From positions 806,001 through 870,000 of the forward strand of contig NZ_LGIT01000009.1 in the NCBI RefSeq assembly GCF_001187865.1: a stretch of DNA of 64,000 bases, read 5' to 3'. The DNA comes from Klebsiella sp. RIT-PI-d (GTDB taxonomy: Bacteria > Pseudomonadota > Gammaproteobacteria > Enterobacterales > Enterobacteriaceae). Positions 20,129 through 29,160 of the stretch are shown one piece after another. How positions within the stretch are numbered: position 1 is the stretch's first letter; the number at the start of each line of letters is the position of its first letter. The notes beneath the pieces are model-generated. The model saw only the letters and a list, made by a program, of their open reading frames with translations, did not search any database and was not told the origin of the DNA. Position numbers and translations under genes: made by a program.

Positions 20129-21379
20129 ATGGAAAGCAAAGTAGTTGTTCCGGCGGAAGGTAGTAAAATCACCCTACAAAACGGCAAGCTAAACGTTCCG
20201 AATAACCCGATTATCCCCTTCATTGAAGGTGATGGCATCGGTGTTGACGTCACGCCAGCCATGCTGAAAGTGGTCGATGCCGCCGTTGAAAAGGCCTATA
20301 AAGGCGAGCGTAAGATCTCCTGGATGGAGATTTATACCGGTGAAAAATCTACCCACGTTTATGGCCAGGACGTCTGGCTACCCCCTGAAACACTCGATCT
20401 GATCCGTGAATATCGCGTCGCCATTAAAGGCCCTCTGACCACTCCGGTTGGCGGCGGCATTCGCTCCCTTAACGTTGCGCTGCGTCAGGAGCTGGACCTT
20501 TACGTCTGCCTGCGCCCGGTTCGTTATTATCAGGGCACGCCAAGCCCGGTTAAACATCCTGAACTGACCGATATGGTTATCTTCCGTGAGAACTCCGAAG
20601 ATATCTACGCGGGTATAGAGTGGAAAGCCGACTCTGCCGACGCAGAGAAAGTGATCAAGTTCCTGCGTGAAGAAATGGGCGTGAAAAAAATTCGCTTCCC
20701 GGAACATTGCGGTATCGGTATTAAACCGTGTTCTGAAGAAGGGACTAAGCGTCTGGTTCGTGCGGCGCTTGAATACGCCATCACCAACGATCGCGATTCA
20801 CTGACCCTGGTTCACAAGGGTAACATTATGAAGTTTACCGAAGGCGCGTTCAAAGACTGGGGCTACCAGATTGCGCGTGAAGAGTTCGGCGGTGAACTGA
20901 TCGACGGCGGCCCGTGGCTGAAAATCAAAAACCCAAAAACCGGTAAAGAGATCGTCGTTAAAGATGTCATTGCCGACGCGTTCCTGCAGCAGATCCTTCT
21001 GCGTCCGGCAGAATATGATGTTATCGCCTGTATGAACCTCAACGGCGACTACATTTCTGACGCCCTGGCGGCACAGGTTGGCGGTATCGGTATCGCACCG
21101 GGCGCTAACATTGGTGATGAATGCGCACTGTTCGAAGCCACCCACGGAACCGCACCGAAATACGCCGGTCAGGACAAAGTGAACCCAGGTTCGATTATCC
21201 TCTCCGCAGAAATGATGCTGCGTCATATGGAATGGTTCGAAGCCGCAGATCTGATCGTTAAAGGCACTGAAGGCGCTATCGCGGCGAAGACCGTGACCTA
21301 TGACTTCGAGCGTCTGATGGAAGGCGCTAAGCTGCTGAAATGTTCAGAGTTTGGCGACGCGATCATCGAAAATATGTAA
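20129..21379 (+). CDS. icd: NADP-dependent isocitrate dehydrogenase
   Basis: 416 aa TCA-cycle enzyme making 2-oxoglutarate and [25 protein letters not shown] carries the regulatory serine phosphorylated by AceK, and [20 protein letters not shown] is the IDH/IMDH signature. The start ATG follows AAGGAGAGGTGA. The C-terminal end ([16 protein letters not shown]) is intact. In E. coli the icd 3' end is the attachment site of e14 and phage 21, and here the sequence right after the gene carries a umuC fragment. Confidence 0.98.
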   Translation: MESKVVVPAEGSKITLQNGKLNVPNNPIIPFIEGDGIGVDVTPAMLKVVDAAVEKAYKGERKISWMEIYTGEKSTHVYGQDVWLPPETLDLIREYRVAIKGPLTTPVGGGIRSLNVALRQELDLYVCLRPVRYYQGTPSPVKHPELTDMVIFRENSEDIYAGIEWKADSADAEKVIKFLREEMGVKKIRFPEHCGIGIKPCSEEGTKRLVRAALEYAITNDRDSLTLVHKGNIMKFTEGAFKDWGYQIAREEFGGELIDGGPWLKIKNPKTGKEIVVKDVIADAFLQQILLRPAEYDVIACMNLNGDYISDALAAQVGGIGIAPGANIGDECALFEATHGTAPKYAGQDKVNPGSIILSAEMMLRHMEWFEAADLIVKGTEGAIAAKTVTYDFERLMEGAKLLKCSEFGDAIIENM

Positions 21380-21401
21380 TTTCTGATGGTGTAAAATTAC
21401 A

Positions 21402-21428
21402 ACGGGAGCCTGAGTGCTCCCGTTTTTT
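21402..21428 (+). terminator. Rho-independent terminator of icd
   Basis: ACGGGAGC (21402-21409) pairs with GCTCCCGT (21416-21423) and is followed by six Ts. It lies 22 bases after the stop. Confidence 0.9.
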
Positions 21429-21445
21429 ATTATTTAATTTCCTTC

Positions 21446-21798
21446 CCCAAAAATGCTGCAAAGCGATGGAAGAAAACGGGCAGCGTGGTGGATTTATCGA
21501 ACGAAACGCGTCAGCGCAAGTTGATGGCGATAATGCCCGTCGATGAAGTTTGGGGCGTGGGCCGGCGCATCGGAAAAAAGCGTGAGGCAATGGGCATTAA
21601 AAATGTCCTGCAGCTGGCTGATGCCTACTCAGGTTTATCCGTAAATATTTCAACGTTGTTCTTGAGCGCACAGTAAGGAGGCTACGCGGCGAGCCTTGTC
21701 TTGAACTTGAGGAGTTTGCTCCGGTCAAACAGGAGCTGGTGTGCAGTCGTTCCTTCGGAGAGGAAATTAACGGGTATGTAGCGATGAGCCAGGCGATA
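21446..21798 (+). pseudogene. umuC-like DNA polymerase V fragment, frameshifted
   Basis: From 21446 to about 21627 one frame reads RWKKTGSVVDLSN, then MPVDEVWGVGRRIGKK and LQLADA, the middle of UmuC. A frameshift follows, and the match resumes in another frame (FIRKYFNVVLERTVRRLRGE, then LEEFAPVKQELVCSRSFGEE) to about 21798. The N-terminal half and the C-terminal third are missing. Phages and plasmids often carry umuDC, and icd is a known integration site, so this is probably a relic of an integrated element. Confidence 0.8.
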
Positions 21799-22148
21799 TT
21801 TTGCCGGGCAGGGCATACAGTAGTCATGGAAGATGAAGCGGGAGAGGTTGTCACCCAGCTATATGACGCGGTGGTCCGATTTACCGCTCGTATGGGCGAA
21901 ATGACGATTCGTGAAAGGAGTTATTGTAGCTTCCGGATGGTTTATTCTGGCCCTGCTTACGCAGGGCTTTGGTCCGCTATGAGCGAAGAGCGGAAGTTCG
22001 CAATCCCAACAACTAAGCGCGTTACATTGAATGTTTTAATCAAAAGGGAGCAGGTGGATCTGAACCAGTCACGGTGGCACACGTGAGAGGGGGAGCTGTT
22101 TGTATTGGCTTAAAGAGAGATGTATTATGTCTAGTTCTGTGCTTGCTG
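21799..22148. other. Remnant sequence after the umuC fragment
   Basis: The open frame continues past the umuC match to 22086, but the residues are not recognisable as UmuC and part of it is made of a dispersed-repeat half-copy. I see no functional gene in this stretch. Confidence 0.4.
21970..21998 (+). repeat. Twin-hairpin repeat, right half only
   Basis: GGTCCGCTATGAGCGAAGAG followed by CGGAAGTT is the right hairpin of the dispersed repeat (arms GTCCGCT / AGCGGA). No left half is recognisable. It is the copy nearest to icd. Confidence 0.6.
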
Positions 22149-22180
22149 CAAAAAACAGCCCTCTATCATAGAGGGCTGTT
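22149..22180 (-). terminator. Rho-independent terminator of the ATPase-DUF4435 gene
   Basis: A long perfect stem (AACAGCCCTCTAT / ATAGAGGGCTGTT) is followed on the minus strand by TTTTTT (the A-run at 22149-22155 on the + strand). It lies 35 bases after the gene's stop. Confidence 0.88.
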
Positions 22181-22214
22181 ATATGATATAGGTTGTCTAG
22201 TCTCACGGGAGAAA

Positions 22215-23819
22215 TTAGGGCCTAATCTCCGGTAAAGCAGCCCTCGCAGCGCTGACTATTCCACTATGTGATTCGCTAGTAAGGGTTCTGATCAACCAAT
22301 TTTCAAACTGAATCTTGCTTTTCCCTGTTAGCGTCAATCCAGCTTTGGCTAGCATACCTTTATTATCAAAAATAGAAAGAATTTTACCGATGTCTCTTTC
22401 CTGAATTGCCGTCCTTAGATCATTAGCATGAGTGTTATATATTAGCTCGACATCTAATGAATTAGTCTTATCATGATATAATGTTTTCATTTCACCAATG
22501 CTATTGCTAGCACTGATGTCTACTAGTTTAAGGTATCTATCTATTCTTCTTTGACAATACATACGAATGCATTTTTCAAAGTTATCGCCTTGATTTATTA
22601 ACGCAATAACATCGTCCAATATGATATCTAATTTCCTAATTATTTCATCTTCAGGATAGTTTTCTTTGATAGCAATCTCGCGACTAACAGAGGGAATGAG
22701 GAAAACGTTTTCAATTTCAGAAACTGGAAGAACTTTAACCCCAAGTTCATTAAATGCCTCTACCTCTTCATCGCTATGACCGTCAGCGTCAACAATACCG
22801 GCACACTTTACACGTGTGAGACTTTGATTTGCTCTAAGTGTAACTACAGCATGAATCACATTTTGGCAAGATCCTCTAGGTATAACAGTCCACCCTGGGT
22901 AAATGCTGCGGTACAATGCTTTATCCAAACTATTGTCATCACCTTCAACGAAAAGAATCGGCCTTCTACTACCTAAAATAAGAGTTGTTAACTCTTCAGA
23001 AAAACCAGTTCCTTCTGGTATCTCTTCCAACCCCCAAGTAGGGCCATTTGGTTGATAATCTTTAATTGCTATTTTTTTAGCAATTCGGCTTGAAGCAAAC
23101 TCAATGTCATGAGTAATGAAAATAAAAGCACAATCTTGTCTAGCACTTTCAAGCTGATCCCAAAGTGAGCTCATTATAGAACGATGGATGTGGAGTTCAG
23201 GTTCATCAATAATGAGAACAGAGTTAGTAGCAGCGACTAAAACTTGTCCAATTAGATAAAAAATAGCTCGCTCACCATCACTCATATCAGCGGAGCTATA
23301 AGTTGAATTATTACCAGGTATTTTTACCTGAATATTATCCCCATCAATAACTAACTCTCTGTGGGGGATTAAATTCCCCCATATTTCATTTAATTTCTCA
23401 AATTTAGTTTTCTTGGGTTCGCCGCTGACTTTACCCATTAAAATATGATGACTACCAAGTGCCGTTTTAGATTGCTCAGCAAAAAGTGCCTGAATAACAC
23501 AGTCAAAATCGTTAAGCAAAAAACTACTGGCTTTAGATTGCCACCGCTGGTTATTACGATTGCCAATAGATATACCTTCCCAATCACTTCCATACCGGAG
23601 AGTTCTCAGGGCTTTATCTTCACTTATTTTTGGAACGTCCGGGTTTAAATTCAATGCGCGATGAGCAGATATTCTATGAGCTTGTTCCCCAAGAGACTCT
23701 TCGATGTTTATAGCAAGCCGTGATTTTCCACTGCCATTAGCACCAACAAAAACAACAGCCCCGCCAAAATCAATGCCTATGGTTAGATTACCTGTATCTG
23801 TAGGTACTTTAAAATCCAT
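22215..23819 (-). CDS. ATPase fused to DUF4435 (TOPRIM-like), candidate PARIS-type antiphage protein
   Basis: 534 aa. The N-terminal half is an ABC/SMC-like ATPase of the AAA_15/21 class: Walker A GANGSGKS (26-33), signature MSDGERA (179-185), Walker B VLIIDEPE (201-208) and H-loop ITHDIE (235-240). The C-terminal half begins RRPILFVEGDDNSLDKALY (VEGD at 291-294) and has GIVDADGHSDEE (343-348), the acidic Glu and DxD of a TOPRIM-like DUF4435 domain. PARIS systems pair such an ATPase (AriA) with a DUF4435 nuclease (AriB), and fused versions are known. The ribosome site AAAGGA precedes the ATG. The gene stands alone, next to icd and the umuC scar. A different OLD-like role is possible. Confidence 0.75.
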   Translation of the reverse strand: MDFKVPTDTGNLTIGIDFGGAVVFVGANGSGKSRLAINIEESLGEQAHRISAHRALNLNPDVPKISEDKALRTLRYGSDWEGISIGNRNNQRWQSKASSFLLNDFDCVIQALFAEQSKTALGSHHILMGKVSGEPKKTKFEKLNEIWGNLIPHRELVIDGDNIQVKIPGNNSTYSSADMSDGERAIFYLIGQVLVAATNSVLIIDEPELHIHRSIMSSLWDQLESARQDCAFIFITHDIEFASSRIAKKIAIKDYQPNGPTWGLEEIPEGTGFSEELTTLILGSRRPILFVEGDDNSLDKALYRSIYPGWTVIPRGSCQNVIHAVVTLRANQSLTRVKCAGIVDADGHSDEEVEAFNELGVKVLPVSEIENVFLIPSVSREIAIKENYPEDEIIRKLDIILDDVIALINQGDNFEKCIRMYCQRRIDRYLKLVDISASNSIGEMKTLYHDKTNSLDVELIYNTHANDLRTAIQERDIGKILSIFDNKGMLAKAGLTLTGKSKIQFENWLIRTLTSESHSGIVSAARAALPEIRP

Positions 23820-24143
23820 TTACATTCCTTTCTTATTCATAATAGATGAAAATAAAATAAAACCTCAATTTATCAATATGAAGGCTCTATTTACCATAAA
23901 ACTATATATACCACGTTGATTTGCTAATTGACATATCCAGCCACGTTTTTTTATCAAAGGAGATTTTCCTCCTCTGCTCAGCCCCCCTTAAAATAATATA
24001 TCATGTGCAAGTAACGTCCGCTCCTGGCACGAAACGGACAGTCTGCGTTAACAAACGTCCACATCGAGCGAGGAGCGGACTCGGGAATAGTTTTCAATAA
24101 TGATCTGTACGTGTTGAGCAGAGCTAAATACTCACGATATGCT
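23820..24143. other. Gene-free stretch with one dispersed repeat
   Basis: This is an AT-rich upstream region of the ATPase gene (23820-24000) followed by a full twin-hairpin repeat. No gene is seen. Confidence 0.5.
24013..24080 (+). repeat. Twin-hairpin repeat, full copy
   Basis: The left hairpin is GTCCGCTCCTGGCACGAAAC followed by GGAC. The right hairpin is GTCCACATCGAGCGAGGAGC followed by GGAC. Both arms are recognisable, with one mismatch each. Confidence 0.75.
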
Positions 24144-25040
24144 TTAATTTGACGTACATCTATTCAAATGTTGAAGAATTTCTTCACTAATATCAAAGAT
24201 GCAGTCTAAATGCTTACTGTGCTCAATAATTCTAATATGTAAATTCGGGTTACCACATCCTTCTACAAACTCTGACATTTGTCTTGCATCAAATAGCTCA
24301 TCCTTTTCAGCTATCAGAACAGTTACAGGTAATGGCAATGCTGCAATTTGTCTTGCAGGTTGACGCGGTGTCAAAGCATTCGCCATATTCACGCTGTATC
24401 GCTGAACAAATTCAGGTCTTAATAGCATAACCTCATTGGGAAAATTAAGAGTAACTGCATAACGGTTACCGCATAGTAATCCCACACTGAGCGCATTTAG
24501 TACGAAAGGCCACTTGCTCACCGACGCGAATGGAACCATTGTTCTTCTGCAAATTTTAGCTGGCGCAAAAGGCCCAAACTCAGGCGCAAGTAAAATCAGG
24601 CTGTCACTTTGTTGAGAGGGGGTGAAGCGAGTAAAATAATTGATCAACATCCCCCCTCCGCTTGAATGACCAAGCAAGTGAACTCTGGCCCAGGGGAACT
24701 TTACGCGAACATGTTCAAGAACAGTGTCGATATCCTGCCAGACCTGCTCCGGATTAGAAACGCTACCTTTGTTACCCAATGAGCGCCCGTGCCCACGGAT
24801 ATCTATGAGGCATGTACAAATAGAACCACGATGACTTATCTGATGAGCAAGAATATCGTAACCAGCATCTGAGTTGACTCCACCACCGTGGTAAACGATA
24901 AGAACATCCTCAACTGCGCTTGCGGGTTCAAAGATGCGAATATTTAATCCTGCTATCAAATATTCAGCCACATTATTAGCATGTGGTAATAAAGTTCTGA
25001 GTTGTTTATAGCGGTCGTTAAAATTTATGAAATCAATCAC
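24144..25040 (-). CDS. Alpha/beta hydrolase, copy 1 of a paralogous pair
   Basis: 298 aa alpha/beta hydrolase of the monoglyceride-lipase/lysophospholipase class. It has the oxyanion motif HGGG (51-54), the nucleophile elbow GHSSGG (Ser at 126), the acid in LIAEKDELFD and the His in EHSKHLDC. There is no signal peptide, so it is cytoplasmic. The start is a GTG. The paralogue at 43392 shares well over half its residues, and both genes open with the same context (GGAT, six to eight bases, then GTGATTGATTTCAT). It lies 178 bases from an unknown gene, with a decayed repeat between. The substrate is unknown. Confidence 0.82.
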   Translation of the reverse strand: MIDFINFNDRYKQLRTLLPHANNVAEYLIAGLNIRIFEPASAVEDVLIVYHGGGVNSDAGYDILAHQISHRGSICTCLIDIRGHGRSLGNKGSVSNPEQVWQDIDTVLEHVRVKFPWARVHLLGHSSGGGMLINYFTRFTPSQQSDSLILLAPEFGPFAPAKICRRTMVPFASVSKWPFVLNALSVGLLCGNRYAVTLNFPNEVMLLRPEFVQRYSVNMANALTPRQPARQIAALPLPVTVLIAEKDELFDARQMSEFVEGCGNPNLHIRIIEHSKHLDCIFDISEEILQHLNRCTSN

Positions 25041-25183
25041 GTCAAAAAATCCATGCAGATGAAGATCGGTATCCTAAGAATGTATTGCTCAAAGTATGCA
25101 CTGTTTTTTTCTCCAAAACTCATACTAAGCGGATTTTTTCAAAAAAAACTCCTCCTAACTTCTTTCTTGATCCTGATCTTCAA

Positions 25184-25208
25184 CTTCCGCTCCTGGCACT
25201 TTGCAGTC
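25184..25208 (+). repeat. Twin-hairpin repeat, decayed left half
   Basis: TTCCGCTCCTGGCACTTTGC followed by AGTCA resembles the left hairpin, with its second arm reduced to GCAGTC. A right half is not clear. Confidence 0.5.
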
Positions 25209-25218
25209 ATGAGATTGC

Positions 25219-25794
25219 TTATACTGCTCGGGACAGAACCCAGGCCCAATCGGAGCTACAGAGAACACGATAGAAAGGTTTCACGCGGCATTTCACAAAA
25301 TCAAGAATATCTGCTTCGCTCATCGCTGAGGCCTTAGAGGGGTAGCCAGGCCCCCAATCATCATAGAGATCACCGTATATGCGGTAAAACTGCCAGCCGA
25401 TGTTGCTGAGGATACGAGAACCCGGAGATGGGTGAAACGCAGGGATTTGATGCAGCCGTAACTCTAATTCTTTGGAAGTCTCGGCATGCATCAGAAACCA
25501 AGCTTTGATTCTTAGCCACGTCATTGCACTAGCGTTAATGCTGGGCATAACGATGTTTTGTTCAAGCATATATGCATCAAGATAGCGCTCAATTTCACCT
25601 GAATCAGGACGTTTATCTAAATTGAGGGAGGCTAAAATTAACAATGATTCAGAACTATTGCCGCAGAGTAGCTCTCTTTCTGCCCACTCAATGATCATCT
25701 TGTCATAATCATCGACGCGATAAACCTCGAAAGATTCACCAAACGTTTTCAAACAAAGAATTTCGTGAAGGTCATGTTTGTAGTTATTTTCCAT
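25219..25794 (-). CDS. Protein of unknown function (191 aa)
   Basis: I do not recognise this protein. It is acidic, soluble and mostly helical in appearance, with no signal peptide or membrane segment. Notable stretches are YDKMIIEWAERELLCGN, SINASAMTWLRIKAWFLMH and SNIGWQFYRIYGDLYDDWGP. The C-terminal part lies close to a decayed repeat, so the natural end may be altered. I prefer the ATG at 25794 (MENNYKHDLHEI) to a TTG 12 bases upstream that touches the AAGGA ribosome site. A small stand-alone gene of this kind in a variable region could be an orphan immunity or effector gene, but nothing shows it. Confidence 0.6.
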   Translation of the reverse strand: MENNYKHDLHEILCLKTFGESFEVYRVDDYDKMIIEWAERELLCGNSSESLLILASLNLDKRPDSGEIERYLDAYMLEQNIVMPSINASAMTWLRIKAWFLMHAETSKELELRLHQIPAFHPSPGSRILSNIGWQFYRIYGDLYDDWGPGYPSKASAMSEADILDFVKCRVKPFYRVLCSSDWAWVLSRAV

Positions 25795-25947
25795 AGCGTC
25801 TTTCAATCCTTATTGTTAAGAGGCGCAAGTGGATGGCTTCATTGAGACGATCCGGTGCAAATTGAGCATACCCCATTACCATCTTAATATCAGCGTTAAC
25901 ATCCTTGCAAAACTACCGTTCCGCTATTAGATAGTTTCCGGCACTCC

Positions 25948-26018
25948 AACTTCCGCTTCTGGCACGAAGCGGCCAAAGTCACTGTACAGAAGGTCCGTTG
26001 TGAGCGAAAAGCGGACAT
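25948..26018 (+). repeat. Twin-hairpin repeat, full copy
   Basis: The left hairpin is TTCCGCTTCTGGCACGAAGC followed by GG. The right hairpin is GGTCCGTTGTGAGCGAAAAG followed by CGGACAT. It lies in the 270-base gap between the unknown gene and the WYL regulator. Confidence 0.8.
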
Positions 26019-26067
26019 ATCAGTAGATATGGGCAGGCCTTAATATTCTGGGACACTGGCATTCAGT

Positions 26068-26784
26068 TCAGTTACGTCCAGGGATGATGTTATCCAGACC
26101 CGCACTGCGCCACATGCGGAGTAAACGATTCCGGGAATGGGGATATCCTTCCTGCACAAGCTGAACAGAGGTTAAACGCGTTACGTCGAAATGGCGGAAG
26201 GCATTACGTTTTTCACACCATGCCGCAAGCACAATATCACCGGAGAAATAACCTAAAGCGAAAGGCCATATCGTTCTTTCACTCACATTACTCAATCTGT
26301 CTGTATAACCTGTCCGGATCTTCTGTCTCCGCCTGATGGCGCTTCGAAGAAAGTTCAGATTATCAGGATTGTGATGGGCAACCTGAGTCTTTCCAACGAA
26401 TAGTGTCGAGTCATCAAACAGCGTCTTTAACTGTACGGGCAGACCTTGCCGGATCTTTCCCCTTACCTCAGAAGCCGCTTTTGCAATACCTGCATCACCA
26501 TATGCGGCTACCCAGCGCAAGCCGAGTGCCAGTGCGTCGAGCTGCTCAGGGGTGAACATCACAGGCGGCAAATGATGGCTTCGTGAGAGGATAAACCCCG
26601 TCCCGGCTTCTCCCTGAATGTCAGCTCCCTGAGCACGTAGCGCGCCAATATCTCGGTAAAGGGTGCGAAGGCTGACGGAAAGTTCTTGTGCAAGGCAGTG
26701 TCCGCTTACAGGATAGCGATGCTGATATAAAATCTGTAGAAGATTGAGTAGGCGCTCTGCACGCTTCGGTCCCGATGCTGACAT
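26068..26784 (-). CDS. YafY-type HTH/WYL transcriptional regulator
   Basis: 238 aa. The N-terminal winged helix-turn-helix (about residues 8-60) includes LAQELSVSLRTLYRDIGAL. The WYL-type sensing domain follows (IRTGYTDRLSNVSERTIWPF, then LAAWCEKRNAFRHFDVTRL). Members sense small ligands or nucleic acid signals. It is divergent from a VOC-family gene with a 57-base shared promoter region. That is a common regulator-target pair, so it probably controls that gene. Confidence 0.85.
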   Translation of the reverse strand: MSASGPKRAERLLNLLQILYQHRYPVSGHCLAQELSVSLRTLYRDIGALRAQGADIQGEAGTGFILSRSHHLPPVMFTPEQLDALALGLRWVAAYGDAGIAKAASEVRGKIRQGLPVQLKTLFDDSTLFVGKTQVAHHNPDNLNFLRSAIRRRQKIRTGYTDRLSNVSERTIWPFALGYFSGDIVLAAWCEKRNAFRHFDVTRLTSVQLVQEGYPHSRNRLLRMWRSAGLDNIIPGRN

Positions 26785-26841
26785 GTTCTGTCAATGCTCC
26801 CTGCGATAGTGAAGTCTCATTCATTTTAATGAGAAAGACTC

Positions 26842-27204
26842 ATGATACCTAACCTAATCATCCTTTATGTTAACAGCCCGATTGCCAGCAGCGAATTTTA
26901 CCAGAAGCTGTTCAATAAAGAACCAGATGTGAAGCTTCCGACGTGGGCGGCTTTTTCCTTCAATAACGGTCTGAACCTTGGACTATGGTCAACGACGGCG
27001 AGTGACTTTGTATCCTGCGGTGAAGGTAACCGTACTGAGTTGAGTTTTATGGTTAAAGATACTCAGGAAGTTGATGTACTTTATCAGCAGTGGTCAGACA
27101 GCGGTGTGCAGATAGAACAGGAGCCCAAGCAAGCCGTTTTTGGCAAGACGTTCGTTGCGCTAGATCCTGACGGGCACCGTATACGGGTGTGTATACCGGA
27201 TTAA
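26842..27204 (+). CDS. VOC (glyoxalase/dioxygenase superfamily) protein
   Basis: 120 aa. It has two beta-alpha-beta-beta-beta repeats typical of the vicinal oxygen chelate fold: IPNLIILYVNSPIASSEFYQ at the start and FGKTFVALDPDGHRIRVCIP at the end. Members include glyoxalases, bleomycin-binding and fosfomycin-modifying proteins, and the function of this subgroup is unknown. It is divergent from the WYL regulator. Confidence 0.85.
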   Translation: MIPNLIILYVNSPIASSEFYQKLFNKEPDVKLPTWAAFSFNNGLNLGLWSTTASDFVSCGEGNRTELSFMVKDTQEVDVLYQQWSDSGVQIEQEPKQAVFGKTFVALDPDGHRIRVCIPD

Positions 27205-27240
27205 TAAGTAAAGACTCTTATCTGCCCATGTTTAAACCTG

Positions 27241-27312
27241 AAGCGTCCGCTTCTGGCACCAGGCGAATAACCACTTGGAACTGAAGGTCCGCTATGAGCG
27301 AACAGCGGACAT
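27241..27312 (+). repeat. Twin-hairpin repeat, full copy
   Basis: The right hairpin is perfect: GTCCGCT, loop ATGAGCGAAC, AGCGGAC. The left hairpin has CGTCCGCTTCTGGCACCAGG with a decayed second arm. It lies in the 282-base gap between the VOC gene and the phosphatase gene. Confidence 0.85.
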
Positions 27313-27486
27313 CAGGACTGTGAGAGGTGTGATGACTGTATTAATGTATTTACTTATTCACACCTTGATTCTCACCTGACACATCATCTCAGCAATCAGT
27401 GTCAACTTTAGATATGGTAGTCGTGCGTCCTGTCTTTATTACGCTAGTCTGTCTGCCTGGAAAGGACCACAAATAAGAAGCTCTGT

Positions 27487-28044
27487 ATGGAAATTATTTT
27501 AATGCGTCATGGAAAGCCCACTTTTGCAGGGTCTGCGAAAGTAACGAGCCGTGAAATGTCCAACTGGATTGCAGAATATGATCTTTCTGATACAGGAGAA
27601 GATATACCGCCTGAGTCCAGTAAATCATTAGCATTCAGCGCATCTCGAATCATAAGTAGTCCTCTTCCCAGAGCACTTTCTTCTCTGAAAGCATTAGGGC
27701 TTGAACCGGATGTTATTCATGAGGTTTTCAGGGAAGCAGATCTACCGGTATTTCACATGCCCGGTTTCAGATTATCCCCGTCCGTGTGGGCAGCTCTTTT
27801 CCGCGTCATGTGGTTATGCGGTATATCCCGTAATGCGGAGCGTTTGAAAATAGCAAAGAAACGTGCTGTTCAGGCTACGAATATCCTCATAGCGTTTGCA
27901 AAAAGATCTGACGGCTCCGTACTTCTTATGGGACACGGGGTAATGAATCGGCTAATTGCAAGAGAACTAAGGTCGTTGGGTTTCAAAGAATATTGTTGTC
28001 AGGGTAATGGTTACTGGAACGCGAGTATCTACAGGCTTCTGTAA
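27487..28044 (+). CDS. Histidine phosphatase family protein
   Basis: 185 aa of the phosphoglycerate-mutase-like superfamily. The N-terminal LMRHGKP carries the catalytic His, SSPLPRALSSLKALG the second conserved Arg, and MGHGVMNRLIAREL the second His. It is a small cytoplasmic phosphatase of unknown substrate. The next gene, a cupin, starts 90 bases later. Confidence 0.85.
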   Translation: MEIILMRHGKPTFAGSAKVTSREMSNWIAEYDLSDTGEDIPPESSKSLAFSASRIISSPLPRALSSLKALGLEPDVIHEVFREADLPVFHMPGFRLSPSVWAALFRVMWLCGISRNAERLKIAKKRAVQATNILIAFAKRSDGSVLLMGHGVMNRLIARELRSLGFKEYCCQGNGYWNASIYRLL

Positions 28045-28134
28045 GCGGATATCTTGTATACATATCCGGCGTCTCCAGACATTGGCCGTAGCATCAGTTC
28101 TAAAATTTTTAATCGAGCAACAGGTAAAAAAACA

Positions 28135-28473
28135 ATGATTTCTAAGGCTAATGCTGAGCATTACGTATGGGCTGACAAGTGCGATGGTTGGTATCTGGTA
28201 AACCGACAAGACATGCTGGTTATTCACGAAAAAATGCCGCCAAAAACGTACGAAAAGCGACACTACCATTCCGTATCGAGACAGTTTTTTTTCGTTCTTG
28301 ATGGGGTTCTGGCCATGGAACTGGAAGGGAATGAGTATCGGATCGTCGCTCAGCAGGGCATTGAAATTCCCCCAGGCTCAAAGCATCAGGCCAGAAATGA
28401 CTCTAATTCTGCGGTCGAGTTTATCGTCATCTCACATCCAACACCACGCGAGGATCGAACAGACCTTACCTGA
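28135..28473 (+). CDS. Small cupin-domain protein
   Basis: 112 aa from the ATG at 28135 (MISKANAEHYVW), with CAGGTAA at 8 bases. The cupin motifs are KRHYHSVSRQFFFVLDGVLA (two metal-binding His) and IPPGSKHQARND. It is a single-domain beta-barrel. Such proteins bind metals or small ligands; the function is unknown. The frame extends upstream, but that part has no ribosome site. Confidence 0.82.
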   Translation: MISKANAEHYVWADKCDGWYLVNRQDMLVIHEKMPPKTYEKRHYHSVSRQFFFVLDGVLAMELEGNEYRIVAQQGIEIPPGSKHQARNDSNSAVEFIVISHPTPREDRTDLT

Positions 28474-29160
28474 CAATAATTTAACAAAGAGTCATTACCC
28501 GCGCTAGTTACAACGCCTCAGAGCCATTTTGAGGTACAAGGGGCGTTTCCGTCACTTTTGAATTTGCCAGCATCCTGAAAAATGCTCTGATGATTTTGAT
28601 GCGGTTGCATGGTTATGTACTGTCACCTGCTCGATATTGATTAGTGTATTCCAGGGGTAGCCATGTCCGCTTCTGGCACGGAATGGACGTTGGGAAAAGC
28701 TAATGTCCGCTATAAGCGAGAAGCCGACTCTCGGCATGAGTTTTTTTATGACGAACGGTGATGCCAGTTAATGTAGTAAGCACGAATCTGCCAGCCCTGA
28801 CGGTTACACCTCCGAATAAATTACGCCAGGGTCTGATCGGGCAATCAGTTGCGGTCCACATTCCTGAGCCTACCAATTCTGTCATCTCCGCTGTCTCAGA
28901 CCGCGTTCATCTATACTGTCTATGCGGTGGAAGTTTGCACATGAGGTCGCGCCGTGGTCAACGTTCTCATTGTGGTGAGAAAACATGAAGCGCACAGGCT
29001 GCAAAAGATGCTCAAGGCATTCCAGGATGCAACTCAGTGCTCAGAGGAAAAGCGTTTAAATAACGTGACCATGTAAATGCGCTGAATAAACCGGGAGTTC
29101 CCGACTTGCACCCCAGAAAGCCTGAGAAACAATAAAATCCTATTTATCCGGGAGAAATTA
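28474..29160. other. 687 bases with one repeat and no confident gene
   Basis: It contains a twin-hairpin repeat at 28662-28730. Open frames at 28758-28988 (+) and 28700-28885 (-) overlap on opposite strands, lack ribosome sites and match nothing I recognise. A stretch around 28950-29075 reads VNVLIVVRKHEAHRLQKMLK in one frame and may be debris of a lost gene. Confidence 0.5.
28662..28730 (+). repeat. Twin-hairpin repeat, full copy
   Basis: The left hairpin is ATGTCCGCTTCTGGCACGGA followed by ATGGAC. The right hairpin is TGTCCGCTATAAGCGAGAAG followed by CCGAC. Confidence 0.8.

Noticed and set aside
21380-23819. Duplicated icd 3' end (att site) after icd
   Set aside because: I looked for a second copy of the last icd codons in the following region, as left by e14-like elements, and did not see one.
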